Shown piece by piece: positions 22,374 to 35,420 of a stretch of 64,000 nucleotides of DNA. Within the stretch, counting starts at the first letter, position 1, and the number at the start of each line of letters is the position of its first letter. Made by a program: the position numbers and the translations under genes. The notes beneath the pieces were generated by a model. That model was not told the origin of the DNA, did no database searches, and worked only from the letters and a program-made list of their open reading frames with translations. The DNA is from Paraphysomonas bandaiensis (Eukaryota; Chrysophyceae), in NCBI GenBank assembly GCA_965644295.1, contig CBFFRP010000119.1:124001-188000 (forward strand), in the 5' to 3' direction.

Positions 22374-22695
22374 GTAAGTATATATGTATGTGTGTATGTA
22401 TGTATGTATGTATGTATGTATGTATGTATGTATGTATGTATGTATGTATGTATGTATGTATGTATGTATGTATGTATGTATGTATGTATGTATGTATGTA
22501 TGTATGTATGTATGTATGTATGTATGTATGTATGTATGTATGTATGTATGTATGTATGTATGTATGTATGTATGTATGTATGTATGTATGTATGTATGTA
22601 TGTATGTATGTATGTATGTATGTATGTATGTATGTATGTATGTATGTATGTATGAATGTATGTATGTATGTATGTAAGTAAGTATATATGTATGT
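21331..22695. repeat. Tandem duplication unit 1 (1,365 bp)
   Basis: The unit contains COMMD exons 1 and 2, their promoter and the first part of the TATG array. The block is repeated at a fixed offset of 1,365 bp from 22696. Non-repetitive parts of both copies look identical, so the duplication is recent. It probably arose by unequal exchange or slippage at the array. Confidence 0.9.
21748..22695 (+). repeat. TATG array, first block
   Basis: About 950 bp of TATG repeats broken by GTAAGTAAGTATATATG spacers at about 22107, 22372 and 22675. Starts 80 bp upstream of the COMMD start codon. Confidence 0.95.
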
Positions 22696-23275
22696 ATCCA
22701 TAGCACAACTTAAGAATATATATAGTAGCTATACATGCATATGTACACATACATATAAACGCTGCATACACATATAACTCCGTATATAATAAATAAAAAC
22801 ACCATTACCGCACAGCCAGACAACTACCTGTTGCTCTCAGTGAACTCAGAGAGCTTCTCCTGCAACTCGGTTCCCTACAAAGGTAAGTATATGAGTCCCA
22901 GATCACCTCACACCGCAATCACCACACCTTTGAATCAACCAGAAACCTGATAATAACCTCACACAGAGACCGCACCTGAGCCTCAGTGAGAGAGTTTAGA
23001 TTGGATAAATCCTGAGAAAGTATGTCGTCCATGTTTCCTGGGTCCGCGATGGTAATATAGATATATGATAACAACACCATCATACAACATACACACCATC
23101 ATATACACTGCAGTAGTTATGTATATGTATGTATGTATGTATGCATGTATGTATGTATGTATGTATGTATGTATGTATGTATGTATGTATGTATGTATGT
23201 ATGTATGTATGTATGTATGTATGTATGTATGTATGTATGTATGTATGTATGTATGTATGTATGTATGTATGTATG

Positions 23276-23306
<31 letters not shown>

Positions 23307-23695
23307 GTATGTATGTATGTATGTATGTATGTATGTATGTATGTATGTATGTATGTATGTATGTATGTATGTATGTATGTATGTATGTATGTATGTATGT
23401 ATGTATGTATGTATGTATGTATGTATGTATGTATGTATGTATGTATGTATGTATGTATGTATGTATGTATGAATGAATGTATGTATGTATGTAAGTAAGT
23501 ATATATGTATGTATGTATGTACGTATGTATGTATGTATGTATGTATGTATGTATGTATGTATGTATGTATGTATGTATGTATGTATGTATGTATGTATGT
23601 ATGTATGTATGTATGTATGTATGTATGTATGTATGTATGTATGTATGTATGTATGTATGTATGTATGTATGTATGTATGTATGTATGTATGTATG

Positions 23696-23726
<31 letters not shown>

Positions 23727-23983
23727 GTAAGTATATATGTATGTGTGTATGTATGTATGTATGTATGTATGTATGTATGTATGTATGTATGTATGTATGT
23801 ATGTATGTATGTATGTATGTATGTATGTATGTATGTATGTATGTAGGTAGGTAGGTAGGTAGGTAGGTAGGTAGGTAGGTAGGTAGGTAGGTAGGTATGT
23901 ATGTATGTATGTATGTAGGTAGGTATGTATGTATGTATGTATGTATGTATGTATGTATGTATGTATGTATGTATGTATGTATG

Positions 23984-24014
<31 letters not shown>

Positions 24015-24060
24015 GTAAGTATATATGTATGTATGTATGTACGTATGTATGTATGTATGT
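22696..24060. repeat. Tandem duplication unit 2
   Basis: This is the second copy of the 21331-22695 block. The unique part runs to about 23112, after which the TATG array continues. The right boundary cannot be fixed because both neighbours are the same simple repeat. Confidence 0.85.
22828..23032 (-). pseudogene. Duplicated exons 1-2 of the COMMD gene
   Basis: ATG at 23032 and exons 23032-22976 and 22874-22828 match the functional exons base for base, including splice sites. Downstream exons 3-5 are not repeated here, so this copy can only make protein if its transcript reads through about 1.1 kb of TATG repeat and splices into the downstream exons. It could act as an alternative promoter and first exon; that is inference. 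Confidence 0.8.
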
Positions 24061-24267
24061 ATGTATGTATGTATGTATGTATGTATGTATGTATGTATGT
24101 ATGTATGTATGTATGTATGTATGTATGTATGTATGTATGTATGTATGTATGTATGTATGTATGTATGTATGTATGTATGTATGTATGTATGTATGTATGT
24201 ATGTATGTATGTATGTATGTATGTATGTATGTATGTATGTATGTATGTATGTATGTATGTATGTATG

Positions 24268-24298
<31 letters not shown>

Positions 24299-24629
24299 GT
24301 AAGTATATATGTATGTGTGTATGTATGTATGTATGTATGTATGTATGTATGTATGTATGTATGTATGTATGTATGTATGTATGTATGTATGTATGTATGT
24401 ATGTATGTATGTATGTATGTATGTATGTATGTATGTATGTATGTATGTATGTATGTATGTATGTATGTATGTATGTATGTGTATGTATGTATGTATGTAT
24501 GTATGTATGTATGTATGTATGTATGTATGTATGTATGTATGTATGTATGTATGTATGTATGTATGTATGTATGTATGTATGTATGTATGTATGTATGTAT
24601 GTATGTATGTATGTATGTATGTATGTATG

Positions 24630-24660
<31 letters not shown>

Positions 24661-24869
24661 GTAAGTATATATGTATGTATGTATGTTCGTATGTATGTAT
24701 GTATGTATGTATGTATGTATGTATGTATGTATGTATGTATGTATGTATGTATGTATGTATGTATGTATGTATGTATGTATGTATGTATGTATGTATGTAT
24801 GTATGTATGTATGTATGTATGTATGTATGTATGTATGTATGTATGTATGTATGTATGTATGTATGTATG

Positions 24870-24900
<31 letters not shown>

Positions 24901-25101
24901 GTAAGTATATATGTATGTATGTATGTACGTATGTATGTACGTATGTCTGTATGTATGTATGTATGTATGTATGTATGTATGTATGTATGTATGTATGTAT
25001 GTATGTATGTATGTATGTATGTATGTATGTATGTATGTATGTATGTATGTATGTATGTATGTATGTATGCATGTATGTATGTATGTATGTATGTATGTAT
25101 G

Positions 25102-25132
<31 letters not shown>

Positions 25133-25429
25133 GTAAGTATATATGTATGTGTGTATGTACGTATGTATGTATGTATGTATGTATGTATGTATGTATGTAT
25201 GTATGTATGTATGTATGTATGTATGTATGTATGTATGTATGTATGTATGTATGTATGTATGTATGTATGTATGTATGTATGTATGTATGTATGTATGTAT
25301 GTATGTATGTATGTATGTATGTATGTATGTATGTATGTATGTATGTATGTATGTATGTATGTATGTATGTATGTATGTATGTATGTATGTATGTATGTAT
25401 GTATGTATGTATGTATGTATGTATGTATG

Positions 25430-25460
<31 letters not shown>

Positions 25461-25609
25461 GTATGTATGTATGTATGTATGTATGTATGTATGTATGTAT
25501 GTATGTATGTATGTATGTATGTATGTATGTATGTATGTATGTATGTATGTATGTATGTATGTATGTATGTATGTATGTATGTATGTATGTATGTATGTAT
25601 GTATGTATG

Positions 25610-25640
<31 letters not shown>

Positions 25641-25791
25641 GTAAGTATATATGTATGTGTGTATGTATGTATGTATGTATGTATGTATGTATGTATGTAT
25701 GTATGTATGTATGTATGTATGTATGTATGTATGTATGTATGTATGTATGTATGTATGTATGTATGTATGTATGTATGTATGTATGTATGTA
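23113..25791 (+). repeat. TATG array, second block with higher-order structure
   Basis: About 2.7 kb of TATG repeats. The spacer GTAAGTAAGTATATATG recurs near 23491, 23724, 24012, 24296, 24657, 24897, 25130 and 25637, mostly 230-360 bp apart, and is often followed by a single TACG or TGTG variant. A GTAG-rich block lies at 23845-23930. The array ends about 95 bp before the small gene at 25885. Confidence 0.95.
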
Positions 25792-25884
25792 TCTAGATGA
25801 TGTTGGGTTATGTTTGGTATAGTTGTGTTCTGCTGTCAGTTTCTTTATCGTACTCTGTTTATTCAGATATTATCTAATACTTAA

Positions 25885-26319
25885 ATGTCAAAGGCCGGTT
25901 TTTCCATTGAAGATATCCAGAAGGGAGCCAAGTCTCTTAATTCTACTCCTGTGCAGGCTAAGGCGTCGTCGAAGTCTGATGATGACGAGGAGGCCAGTAT
26001 CGCTCGTTTAGGTTAGTATTTGCCTCTCCCTCTGACACATGTGTGTATGTACATTCTAACTGCATGTGTTTGCTGCAGAGAAACTGTACCAGCGTATGAA
26101 TGGCGATTTGGATCTGATGTGAGTGCATCCTCTACTATGTAGTCATCTTGTGTGATATGTGCATACTGTAGATTTGAAGAACTCGGAGCCAACCCTGAGA
26201 AAGCAAAGAAACCCCACAACCGCCCGAAAAATGCCACCGAATTTGCAGAGAAGTTTTACAAGGGATTTTACTCTCTGGTGGACGATGAAGAAATGGCAGA
26301 TTCGAAATCGCATAAGTAG
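25885..26319 (+). CDS. Small acidic-basic protein of 104 aa, function unknown
   Basis: Three exons: 25885-26011, 26079-26118 and 26172-26319. GT-AG junctions close in phase and end in TAG. The protein starts MSKAGFSIEDIQKGAKSL, has an acidic SDDDEE stretch, then a likely helical segment LEKLYQRMNGDLDLIFEELG. A C-terminal block with ATEFAEKFYKGFYSLVDDEE follows. No signal peptide, membrane segment or known catalytic motif. I do not recognise it. The intron structure and the duplicated 3-prime exon at 38.0 kb support a real gene. It is divergent from COMMD across the TATG array. Confidence 0.75.
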
Positions 26320-27699
26320 AATATCGAGATTGCAATTCATGTGAAGGAATTGACATGCTCTAAATAAATTTCGAATACCTGATAATAAAATATGCATTAA
26401 ATGCTATTTTAGAGACTTATTATTCTTTTTATATGATGTTTTTGCCGTGTTACTGGACTTCAGAATGTCAATCGGATACATTTGAATCAAATGCTTACTT
26501 ACAATTCTCTCTCACCTTACTTAAAATAGAGAAATATCTGAACAACTGAAACTATTTCATTTTCTTCTGTATGTAAGAACCCCATAAAGACGTCGGAGAC
26601 ACGAATGCACATAGGTTCTTAGTAGGATATCCCTGTTGTCCCCGTTTGTCGCAGAAGGATTTTTACCTGAATGCCCATACTATCACCGGGAAAGTATAGT
26701 CAGTCAACTTCAATATTCGGTTCAAACAGATTATATCTTCTCTATATATATTCGTATCTATGTATGTTGACAGTAATTACATTAAATATTTTATTAAATG
26801 CCACATCCAGTCCTTTCAGGGTTAGGGTCAAGTCGTGCTAATATCAGGATTGTGTGCTTCATATCATACCTTGGTTGAGTCATTTATTGCTTTGAGTAGG
26901 TTTTTACACCGAAAATAGTATGACTACGAAATTCAATCAAATTGACTAGGTTGAACAATATATCTCGTAGAATATGGTTAATATTCTAGTATATTCAGTG
27001 TAGACTTGAAGACAATGTAGGAGAATACAGTGAAATGTATGGTGATATACAAATGCTGTGATGATTGCGAGACACTAAAATAGTTTGGTCTTTTAAGATA
27101 TGTTTAGTAACGAGAGGTTTACATAATCACATAATATGCAGGAGATTATGCGTGAAGCAAAATGAGATTGTGTTGTTTGTCACAATTCATGTAAACGATA
27201 TTAATTAATCTATCTAGTCTAACGACAAGTTCTCTCTGAGAATAAGCATTTTCCAACAGTACAATCAAGTCACTCAACGTTTTATTTGTCGCCACTCAAC
27301 AGCATGTCGTAGTTACCAGAGTGGTTTTATGGTTAGTTTTGCAGTGTTTTTGACTTCTCCAGAAATTATATGATATATGGCTATCACTGCCTGCTGCCAA
27401 CGTATTGAAAAGTATGAGCCCGCACTTTCCATTACAATATAATATATGTTAATCACCCCCACAGTAAACTGAAGTAATTATATTATATGAATATACTGTG
27501 CGACTGTGTGTGCATCAATAAAGCATTTAATTTATTTAATATATTACATTCAGTACAAAAAATTCTCGAACTATTGAGTGACACTATCCTAAAATAGTGT
27601 TCTCGTCTGCATAAACATATACCAGTCAACGAAGCATACATATTCATACTATAGTTCACATCTTATGTCAATACCATAAAACTCTACACAGACTGTCGG
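26320..27699. other. Gene-poor spacer with a repeated segment
   Basis: Bases 26230-26600 are repeated at about 38030-38400. CTTCAATATTCGGTTCAA near 26708 also occurs near 37964 and inverted near 35250, usually with a nearby AGTCA and CCGG word, so it marks a small interspersed repeat. No gene is seen. Confidence 0.5.
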
Positions 27700-30600
27700 T
27701 TATTTCTTCATCTGTCGCCGGGGAACAGACTTGGTTTCACTAGCACCGCTATTGACAGCGGACTTCTTTTGCTTTCTGATTTCCGCCTGCGAAATAACCA
27801 TCAAAGAGATAATGTGAAGCACATTACAATATCAGTACGATAAATCAGTACAACAGCATGATGCAGTGGTAGGAGTTTTTTGAAACTTACTCTTTTCGCA
27901 GAGTTTGCGACGAAACAATTGTCTAAGTCTTGACCATCTTTGTAGAAAAACTATTCGAAGGTGTTAGTGCGAATCGGAATACTAGCATTCATCACAACTT
28001 ATAGCTGATGCCAAAGTCAACATCAGAAAATAGCAATGCACAGTAATTCTATTGTCTCTAGTATGTTTACCTGTTGCATGTTACCACCACTGCCTCTCCT
28101 TTTGGGAGTGTCTGACATCTCCTTCTGGCTCTCCACAAAAGGTTCGTGCACTAGCTGCGGTTCCGGCTCCGTCCTCGGGGCTGTATCGTCAGCAAGAGGT
28201 ACCGCATCAACGCAAGTTTTCAAAGGAGAGATATCTGCCTCTGGGGCCAATGGTGTATAGCTCTCCATAACTGAGGTAAGATCTCTGTTTCCACACTCCC
28301 TGCGATATCATCGTTAAAGTAAACAATCATAAACGTAACAACAGGCCATAAATAATGTGATACTATCCGGTGTTTTGCATAGCTGATCACACTATGATCT
28401 CTCATAGTGTACAGCACATCTATCATATCTATAATGTCTATCAGGAAAGTACCTGCGCTCTTCTCTTGTGCTAAGAATATCCTTAAGGCTTCGTATCGCC
28501 ACTGGGGTTGGGACAGGCGGGGCTTCCACCTCCTCCACCATCACTATATATTTCATGAGTATGTTCACTCAATATATTAGCACAGCACAGTTCGTATTTC
28601 GAGCACCATGGACAGTAGCCCAATGACACCCCAAACATGTAGATGCATCACAACTTTATACGCCATTACGATTTTATTACACACCTGCTTCCTTCTTTAG
28701 TGGCTCATCACAATGCACGAGGGTTCTCTCGATCGATTGAGGCTCTGGGATAATGGGGGGAGCAGGGTCGATAACAATAGGCTCCGGTGATTCAACAAGG
28801 TCTATAGGAGCTGTCTTTACCTCTTCCTCAATCACAGCCTCCACTTCAGAGACTTGAGTGACCTCTTTCGCTGGAGAAGGGGGTCTGAAATGAGGATTTT
28901 TGACAAGCACCATGGTATGACACATTCCCAGCGATATGTCTATGGGAAGAGCGTCTGATCCATAAACTGAAGGAATATGCACAGGACGTGGCAACGTGCT
29001 ATTCTTTTCGCTTCCATTTCCTAAATATACCAAATCACATGACTTATATTAACATTCGATTTTCAGTAAGTTTTATAAAACGAGTATACCTAACTGTCCT
29101 TCCTCTCCCCATCCCCACAAAAGCACCTGTCCACATGCTGATAACGCTGCACTGTGCCGACCTCCAGCTGCCACTTTTACCACTCTCATACCCTCTGGAA
29201 TAGGTACCTTATTAGGTGACAAACAATGCTCGGTAGTTACAGAGCTTCCCACTCCACATTGTCCAAATGAATTCGACCCCCATGCAAAACATCCACCAAC
29301 CCGTCCTGAAGTGGCCAGAGAGTGCTGCTCGCCAGCACTTATATCTATGGCATGACAAGGCTCGGGGAACTCCACCGCTGTTGGAACCATAACTCCATCT
29401 TCTGACCCCAGACCAAGGCGTCCGTGTTCCCCCCAGCCGAAGGATAAAACGGAAGTGATAAACATGCGAGTGGCATGTACAGGTACTGCAATCACGAGCG
29501 TATGGTGCATTCCACAGCTAACTTTGGCAACCCTGAAGCCATTTTCACCAAACCATGACACTTCCTTCGGGGTACGAATCATAGGAACACTCTGACCATG
29601 ACCAAGCTGCCCAGCTTTACCCAGTCCACACGTGTACAACGAGGCGCAGGACAAGCATGAAGGTTCAGAGAACTCACTTGACGTACCCGCAGACGGAGGA
29701 ATGCGAATATACCCTATCTCCGACTCACGATCGGCAATAAAGGCAGTATGAAAAGGTCCACAAGAAATGCTACAACATATCAGCGAAGAGAGTGCGGACA
29801 CCTGCTTTGGAGCGTGTTGGTTTTGTTTGTTTCCATGTCCTAAAGCACCATGTTCTCCTCCACCCCACGTAAACACCATGCCTTTGTCAGTCACAAAACC
29901 AGCATGCAGCTCTCCACAAGATACCTGTGTCACTGTGTGTTTTTCTGTTACCTACACATAATAACCAACAAATAATAAATACTCCCACGAATTCATACGC
30001 AGGACATAGTATCTTACTTTGATTGGAGTAGGTACTCTAAAATTAGTTCCTAATCCAGCTCCCCACATAGCTATACCTCTACCCGAAAGAAAAGTTGCAC
30101 TAATAGTGGACCCAGCAGCAATCTGATTTGCTTTGACAGGCTCTCCTTTCTCATTCATTGGCATTGGTGTCAATTTGAGGATAGGGCCCATTATTCCTGC
30201 ACGGTTCTCAAATTCAAAACTATAGTCTTATCATTCAGATATACAAACACACTTTCGAGAACAGGTGACGAATACACGTCAAAAATACGTAAACTGTCAT
30301 AAACTGAAAAATGTATATATAACATCATAGAATTATACACAATACTACACCATAGGAGGTTACGTATCATCGTCCACAAGCACTATCTAAAACCGCACTG
30401 GACACACCGTATACACAAACAACATCATCACAAGGGTTAATAACTATACAAACTCTTAATAATAATACAGTAAGTTGAATATCACCCTCGTAAGTCATAC
30501 CTTCTTGAAACAGCTGTCCGAAAGCATTGGAGCCACATGAGACAATAGCAGTCTGCCACTTATCCGTACTGACACTTTCGTGTGAGCTAAATACATCGCC

Positions 30601-30722
30601 AGAACTGGCCCCTCTTCCATACTTGGGCTGTGGTCTGAATGCAATTGTATAGAACACTTACATCAGATATGAATTAATAATATACAGCGCATGCTTACAC
30701 ACCTCTGCCGCCGACTTGACAT
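27700..30722 (-). CDS. RCC1-repeat beta-propeller protein with acidic tail
   Basis: Nine exons: 30722-30703, 30634-30501, 30196-30018, 29951-29090, 29020-28685, 28543-28453, 28299-28071, 27950-27891 and 27786-27700. All are in phase, giving 665 aa and a TAA stop. The N-terminal two thirds hold RCC1-type repeats, for example ISAGEQHSLATSG, FAWGSNSFGQCGVG, VKVAAGGRHSAAL and LLWGWGEEGQLG. The last repeat, with DISLGMCHTMVL, is in exon 5. The tail (about residue 440 on) is rich in Glu, Pro and Val and ends in a basic RRQMKK. Such propellers serve as exchange factors or docking platforms; the partner is unknown. It is divergent from the ARM-repeat gene across a CATA array. Confidence 0.9.
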
Positions 30723-30857
30723 ATTGATCACAGGTACTGTAGCCGTATCGTAGATATGATCTGCTTATCCGGAACCCTCAACGTATCCAGAAGTCCACGA
30801 CAAGCAGCTGCATATACTACATGTCGAAACTCACTTCCACTTCAAAAACGTATATAT

Positions 30858-31166
30858 ACACATACATACACACATACATACATACATACATACATACATA
30901 CATACATACATACATACATACATACATACATACATACATACATACATACATACATACATACATACATACATACATACATACATACATACATACATACATA
31001 CATACATACATACATACATACATACATACATACATACATACATACATACATACATACATACATACATACATACATACATACATACATACATACATACATG
31101 CATACATACATACATACATACATACATACATACATGCATACATACATACATACATACATACACACA
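30858..31166 (+). repeat. CATA tetranucleotide array between divergent genes
   Basis: About 310 bp of CATA with a few CATG and CACA variants. It starts 136 bp upstream of the RCC1-protein start and ends about 175 bp before the ARM-protein start. Confidence 0.95.
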
Positions 31167-31341
31167 CACCATATCGCGGTATATCCATACATACTGCTGT
31201 ATATCTAGGAAGTGTACGTGTAGCTGCATATACTGCAGCAGCACATATATGCGTATATAGCAATAGCTACAAGTAGATTATATCGCCACACAAGTCCCCC
31301 CTTCTACTATGAATAGGTAACCTACCTCCTCCCTCAGTCAC

Positions 31342-32733
31342 ATGAACTCTCTCGACGATATCTCTGCGACTCCCAAGTCATGTCGAGATATTAATGTTGA
31401 TGATTTGGATTTTTCAGCAACGACTCCCTCTGAGGTGGTGCTGATAGTGGAGGAGTGCAAGTCCTCTCTGTCTATCGCTGAGTGGGCGTGTAAGAGCATA
31501 TCGAGTTTCACATCATTAGCTGTTAAGAAGCGTAACGCGGAGGCGATGGCACAGCTGCTGGATGAGGGCATATGCGAGTGCCTCGTTAACACAATGAACA
31601 TGCACTGTGCCTCCAGCTCTGTTGTAGCGTCGTGCGGCTGTGGGGCATTATCTGATCTGGCATGGACGTCGCGGGAACTGAGAGAATTCTTGGGTGAAGT
31701 TGGTGCGTGTGAGTGTGTGGTATTTGCTCTCACAATGAATGTTGGCGATGCTGAAGTGGCTGAGTACGGAACATCCACCATCATCAATCTCTGCAAGGAC
31801 AATATCAGTAATAGTTTTCGCCTGGCGGAGGCAGGAGCATGTGATGTGGTTGTTCAGACAGGTAATTTTGGATTTAATTTTAACCATCCCAAATGTGAAA
31901 CGATTGCGGCCAATGTGTGCACTTCTATCTACCATCTATGCGAAGCAGCGAACCAGCCGAAACTTCATGACTCCGGAGCTTGTGAGCTTGTTGCTGCGTT
32001 GCTCAAATTTCACGTGGACAAAGTTGAGGTAGCTCTGGCTGCAACGAAAGCTATATGCGGATTATCGAGTTTAACTGCGGATAATCGAGAAGGGTTGGGA
32101 AGAGCGAGCTCATGTGCCCTCATTATTCAAGCCATGACTCAACATGAAAAGTGCCTCCCAATTGTAGAGAACTGCTGTGAGAGTATCATGCATCTTGCCC
32201 TCTCTCCTGCAAATACAGAGCGATTGGCGAGTGCGGGAGCATGTGAAGCAGTGGTGAAAGCCCTCGACAAGTATCTAATTGACAGAGAGTTTGGGTCGGA
32301 AATTTGCTGCGGAGCTATGGTGAATCTGATATCTAACGGGGCATCTGCTCCTGGAAATATTATTCGACTGCGGATGGCTGGGGCGGCGGAGCTTATGCAG
32401 CGTGTCCACAGCAGTACCCGGGCATCTCACCGTGCGAGAGAAAACGCGACGCATATCGTGCAAAATATTACTGCCTCCATTTCTATTGGGGTAAACAAGG
32501 CTCCTGCTGGGGTATTAGATACTGGTAGATCCAGTGGAGCCACGCTGCAAGCGTCAGATATCAGGGAATATTCAAGACAAATTGGGGGAACTGGGAGTCC
32601 ATCCAAAACTTCAGTTTCAGCAGACACGGCTACTAGCAGCATTAGAATTAATCAAAGTGATGACGATGACGATAACCTGCTCTTGGCCAGAACATCTAGT
32701 TCCGGAATCGACCGAGATGTATATGAAATTTAG
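31342..32733 (+). CDS. Armadillo-type repeat protein
   Basis: A single exon of 463 aa with a TAG stop. From about residue 30 to 385 it has repeated units of about 42-45 residues with a GACE/GACD turn, for example GACECVVFAL, GACDVVVQ, GACELVAALL, GACEAVVKAL and AGAAELMQRV. This is the signature of ARM/HEAT-like helical solenoids common in protists. A Ser/Thr-rich, then Asp-rich tail (SDDDDDN) follows. ARM solenoids bind extended peptides; the partner is unknown. No signal or membrane segment. Divergent from the RCC1-protein gene. Confidence 0.85.
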   Translation: MNSLDDISATPKSCRDINVDDLDFSATTPSEVVLIVEECKSSLSIAEWACKSISSFTSLAVKKRNAEAMAQLLDEGICECLVNTMNMHCASSSVVASCGCGALSDLAWTSRELREFLGEVGACECVVFALTMNVGDAEVAEYGTSTIINLCKDNISNSFRLAEAGACDVVVQTGNFGFNFNHPKCETIAANVCTSIYHLCEAANQPKLHDSGACELVAALLKFHVDKVEVALAATKAICGLSSLTADNREGLGRASSCALIIQAMTQHEKCLPIVENCCESIMHLALSPANTERLASAGACEAVVKALDKYLIDREFGSEICCGAMVNLISNGASAPGNIIRLRMAGAAELMQRVHSSTRASHRARENATHIVQNITASISIGVNKAPAGVLDTGRSSGATLQASDIREYSRQIGGTGSPSKTSVSADTATSSIRINQSDDDDDNLLLARTSSSGIDRDVYEI

Positions 32734-33074
32734 CTAATTTGGATTCAATATTTACGATTCTGATAAGTGTTTTGAGCTGCATGTTCATCTAATTTCCATG
32801 CTGATGTTCATATGCTAACTAACTTTTTCTTCCTATCTATCTGGAATCTTGTGTGGTAAAGGACGTATTCGAGCCAATTATGGTAGGGCCGTAGAAACTG
32901 TGTGTTACTTTTGCTCCGTCTTGCTAGGTAGCGGTTGGATCTTGGTGAAGTTAAAGTTTAGTGAGCAAGGTAGGGATATATATCTATGATAGAGTATGTT
33001 GGGTTGCGTATGTTCCTCTAACGTAGAACAGAATTGTTCGTTAAAGACGATGTAAGAAATTGTAACTAGTAGTG

Positions 33075-33265
33075 AATGTCTGATTATTTAGCAATAGGCG
33101 TTGAGACCTTGCATCAATTAGTGGCTAGAAGAATGCTAGTCATACTAGTTAGACCACTACCCGTAACTAATCAATACAAACTCTTTTATCCTACTATTTA
33201 ACGCTACGAAAGCTGCTTGTGCGTCGCCGCAAGCACCAAGGTGCAACCACTTCCGTTCTAAGAAA
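33075..33265 (-). repeat. Box element copy (GCTTGCGGCGACG family)
   Basis: Contains AGCTGCTTGTGCGTCGCCG followed by CAAGCACCAAGGTGC, preceded by TTTAACGCTACGAA, and on the far side AGCAATAGGCGTT. The same order is found at 57960-58130 and, reversed, at 1385-1590. Confidence 0.65.
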
Positions 33266-35324
33266 TTGTAACACGTAATCTAAATACTACATACAACTGT
33301 GAAATTGAAGTATCATGACAATTCATGATACAGAAGTTAGTACAGTGGTTGATATCCGTATGCTAACAATATGCAAAATCACACGAATGTGTATACGTAT
33401 ACAATAATAATTTATCTAGTCTGACGACATACCTTTAACTTATTCAACGCTTTAAGAGTAATACAATAAGCAAAACTCAATGAGTAAAAAGCAATATAGA
33501 ATATAGACTATAATATAGACTAGCAAGAAAGGCTCAGTACTCATAGTTCGTGTTGTTGCGTTTCATTTTTACTATAATATTATGTGGTGACGTTATACTT
33601 CCCTTAATTTTTTTCTTTCAGTTATTATGTAACTACCTATATTATCTATATATAATATTAATTAATATGCTTAGACTGTAGACTATTGGATTTTGTCAAA
33701 TTTCATATTTTTGGTGTTTTGCGCACGTTTGAAATTTTGTTCTGACTATATTATGTTAATGATGCACACATATAACTCCCAGTTGATTTAGACGACAATT
33801 CCTTGCATTGTTTTTAACTTGATTAATAACTAGCCGTCATATCATCATTTCCAATATTTTCAACATTTTTTCAGCATTAATATATTTATTTACTTATAAT
33901 GCACAGAATATACAACATGTATAATATATACAACATCATCATTATGTAATGTCTATGCTTGTACTATTATAGACATAAAAGTAAACAAGAGGTAGTATAT
34001 AGAGCAATCTCAGCATCACCACAAGATGGGGGATTACCTATGGTCACCATGAATGACATCAGTAATATTTATCAGGAACACTACCCATCATGGCTTCAGA
34101 TAATATATATCATAATATTATGTTATTATTGTCAAAAATTGTTCATGATAATAAATTAAATATTCCAGTACAGTATTTATGAGAGAAAGTATGATAATAT
34201 GGTTAAAAAGCGGAGTTAATACAGCGGAGTTAATTTATGTAAGCAACAGATATTCTAATATATACAAAGACATTATTGTGTGTTATATATAAATATAATA
34301 ATGTAGAAGTGTTAAGTTTTGCTGTATGATATATATATTCTATTCTATTCTATTATAATATTATGACAAGATAATAATATATATATTACGCTCTAATATA
34401 ACAGCCAATATTCGGCATTACCTCGACTTTGGTATTACACACAGCCAATCTAACCGTCGCCCCAAGGGCGTATTCTTCACCGCGACACAATATTTACGAT
34501 CAGTTGCAGCAATAATATCAATAAAAGAGTACTAACCAAATTACTAATCCATACTATTCACAAAATGAAATCGTAACCACAATTTGAGCAGAAAAAAACA
34601 GCTACTAATAAATAAATAATCCTATATATAATGTATGTATATATAATATTATATAACCACGAGTAATAAAAAGGGGGATCTATATCGTCCAAATCTCAAA
34701 CTTTAGAAACGAGGGCGAAAATCTCTGTACAAGAGGTTAGATTGTAGCTTATTATCCTAATGGTGTAGTTTAATACAGACCTAATTACTAGAATGTATAG
34801 TTATTTGTATCTTCCTTCCTGGAAGATGTACGCCCCTACCACATAATAAGGGTACCGAGAGGGAACAGCACTTGCAATGTATTGAAATTTGAACATAAAT
34901 GTGGTAATGGTTAAGAACAAGTGGTTATCACATTTATTTACATCCCGACTCGATCGTTTTGTGCGACTGACTCGAACGCTGTGTGTATGATAATTTACGC
35001 ACACAATAAGCATGACGATAGATAGATAGAAATCTCATTTATTAATTATCCAGTAACATTGTTGAAGTACTGTTTATGGAGATTGCTACCACTGATCTCC
35101 TACAGTATTATTAGTAGACGAAATATAACTACGAGTGTTTAATGATCTGCTGTCGAAATTTGAGTCACTTTTAAATGACAGTCAACATATATTATATATA
35201 TATATAGATATATATATTATATATAGTTAAGATAGAATATAGTTTTTGTTCGAACCGAATATTGAAGTTGAATGACTATACTTGCCCGGTAATTATAATA
35301 TAATATATTATACTTGAACGGAAG

Positions 35325-35420
35325 AAGAAGTTGCACCGTGGTGTTTGCGGCGACGCACAAGCAGCTTCTCTAGCATTACATAGTAGGATATGAGAATTTG
35401 TGTCAGTTAATTACAGGAAG
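35325..35420 (+). repeat. Partial box element
   Basis: Carries GTTTGCGGCGACGCACAAGC and a TAGTAGGATA block, matching the central part of the family; the distal end is not recognisable. Confidence 0.55.
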
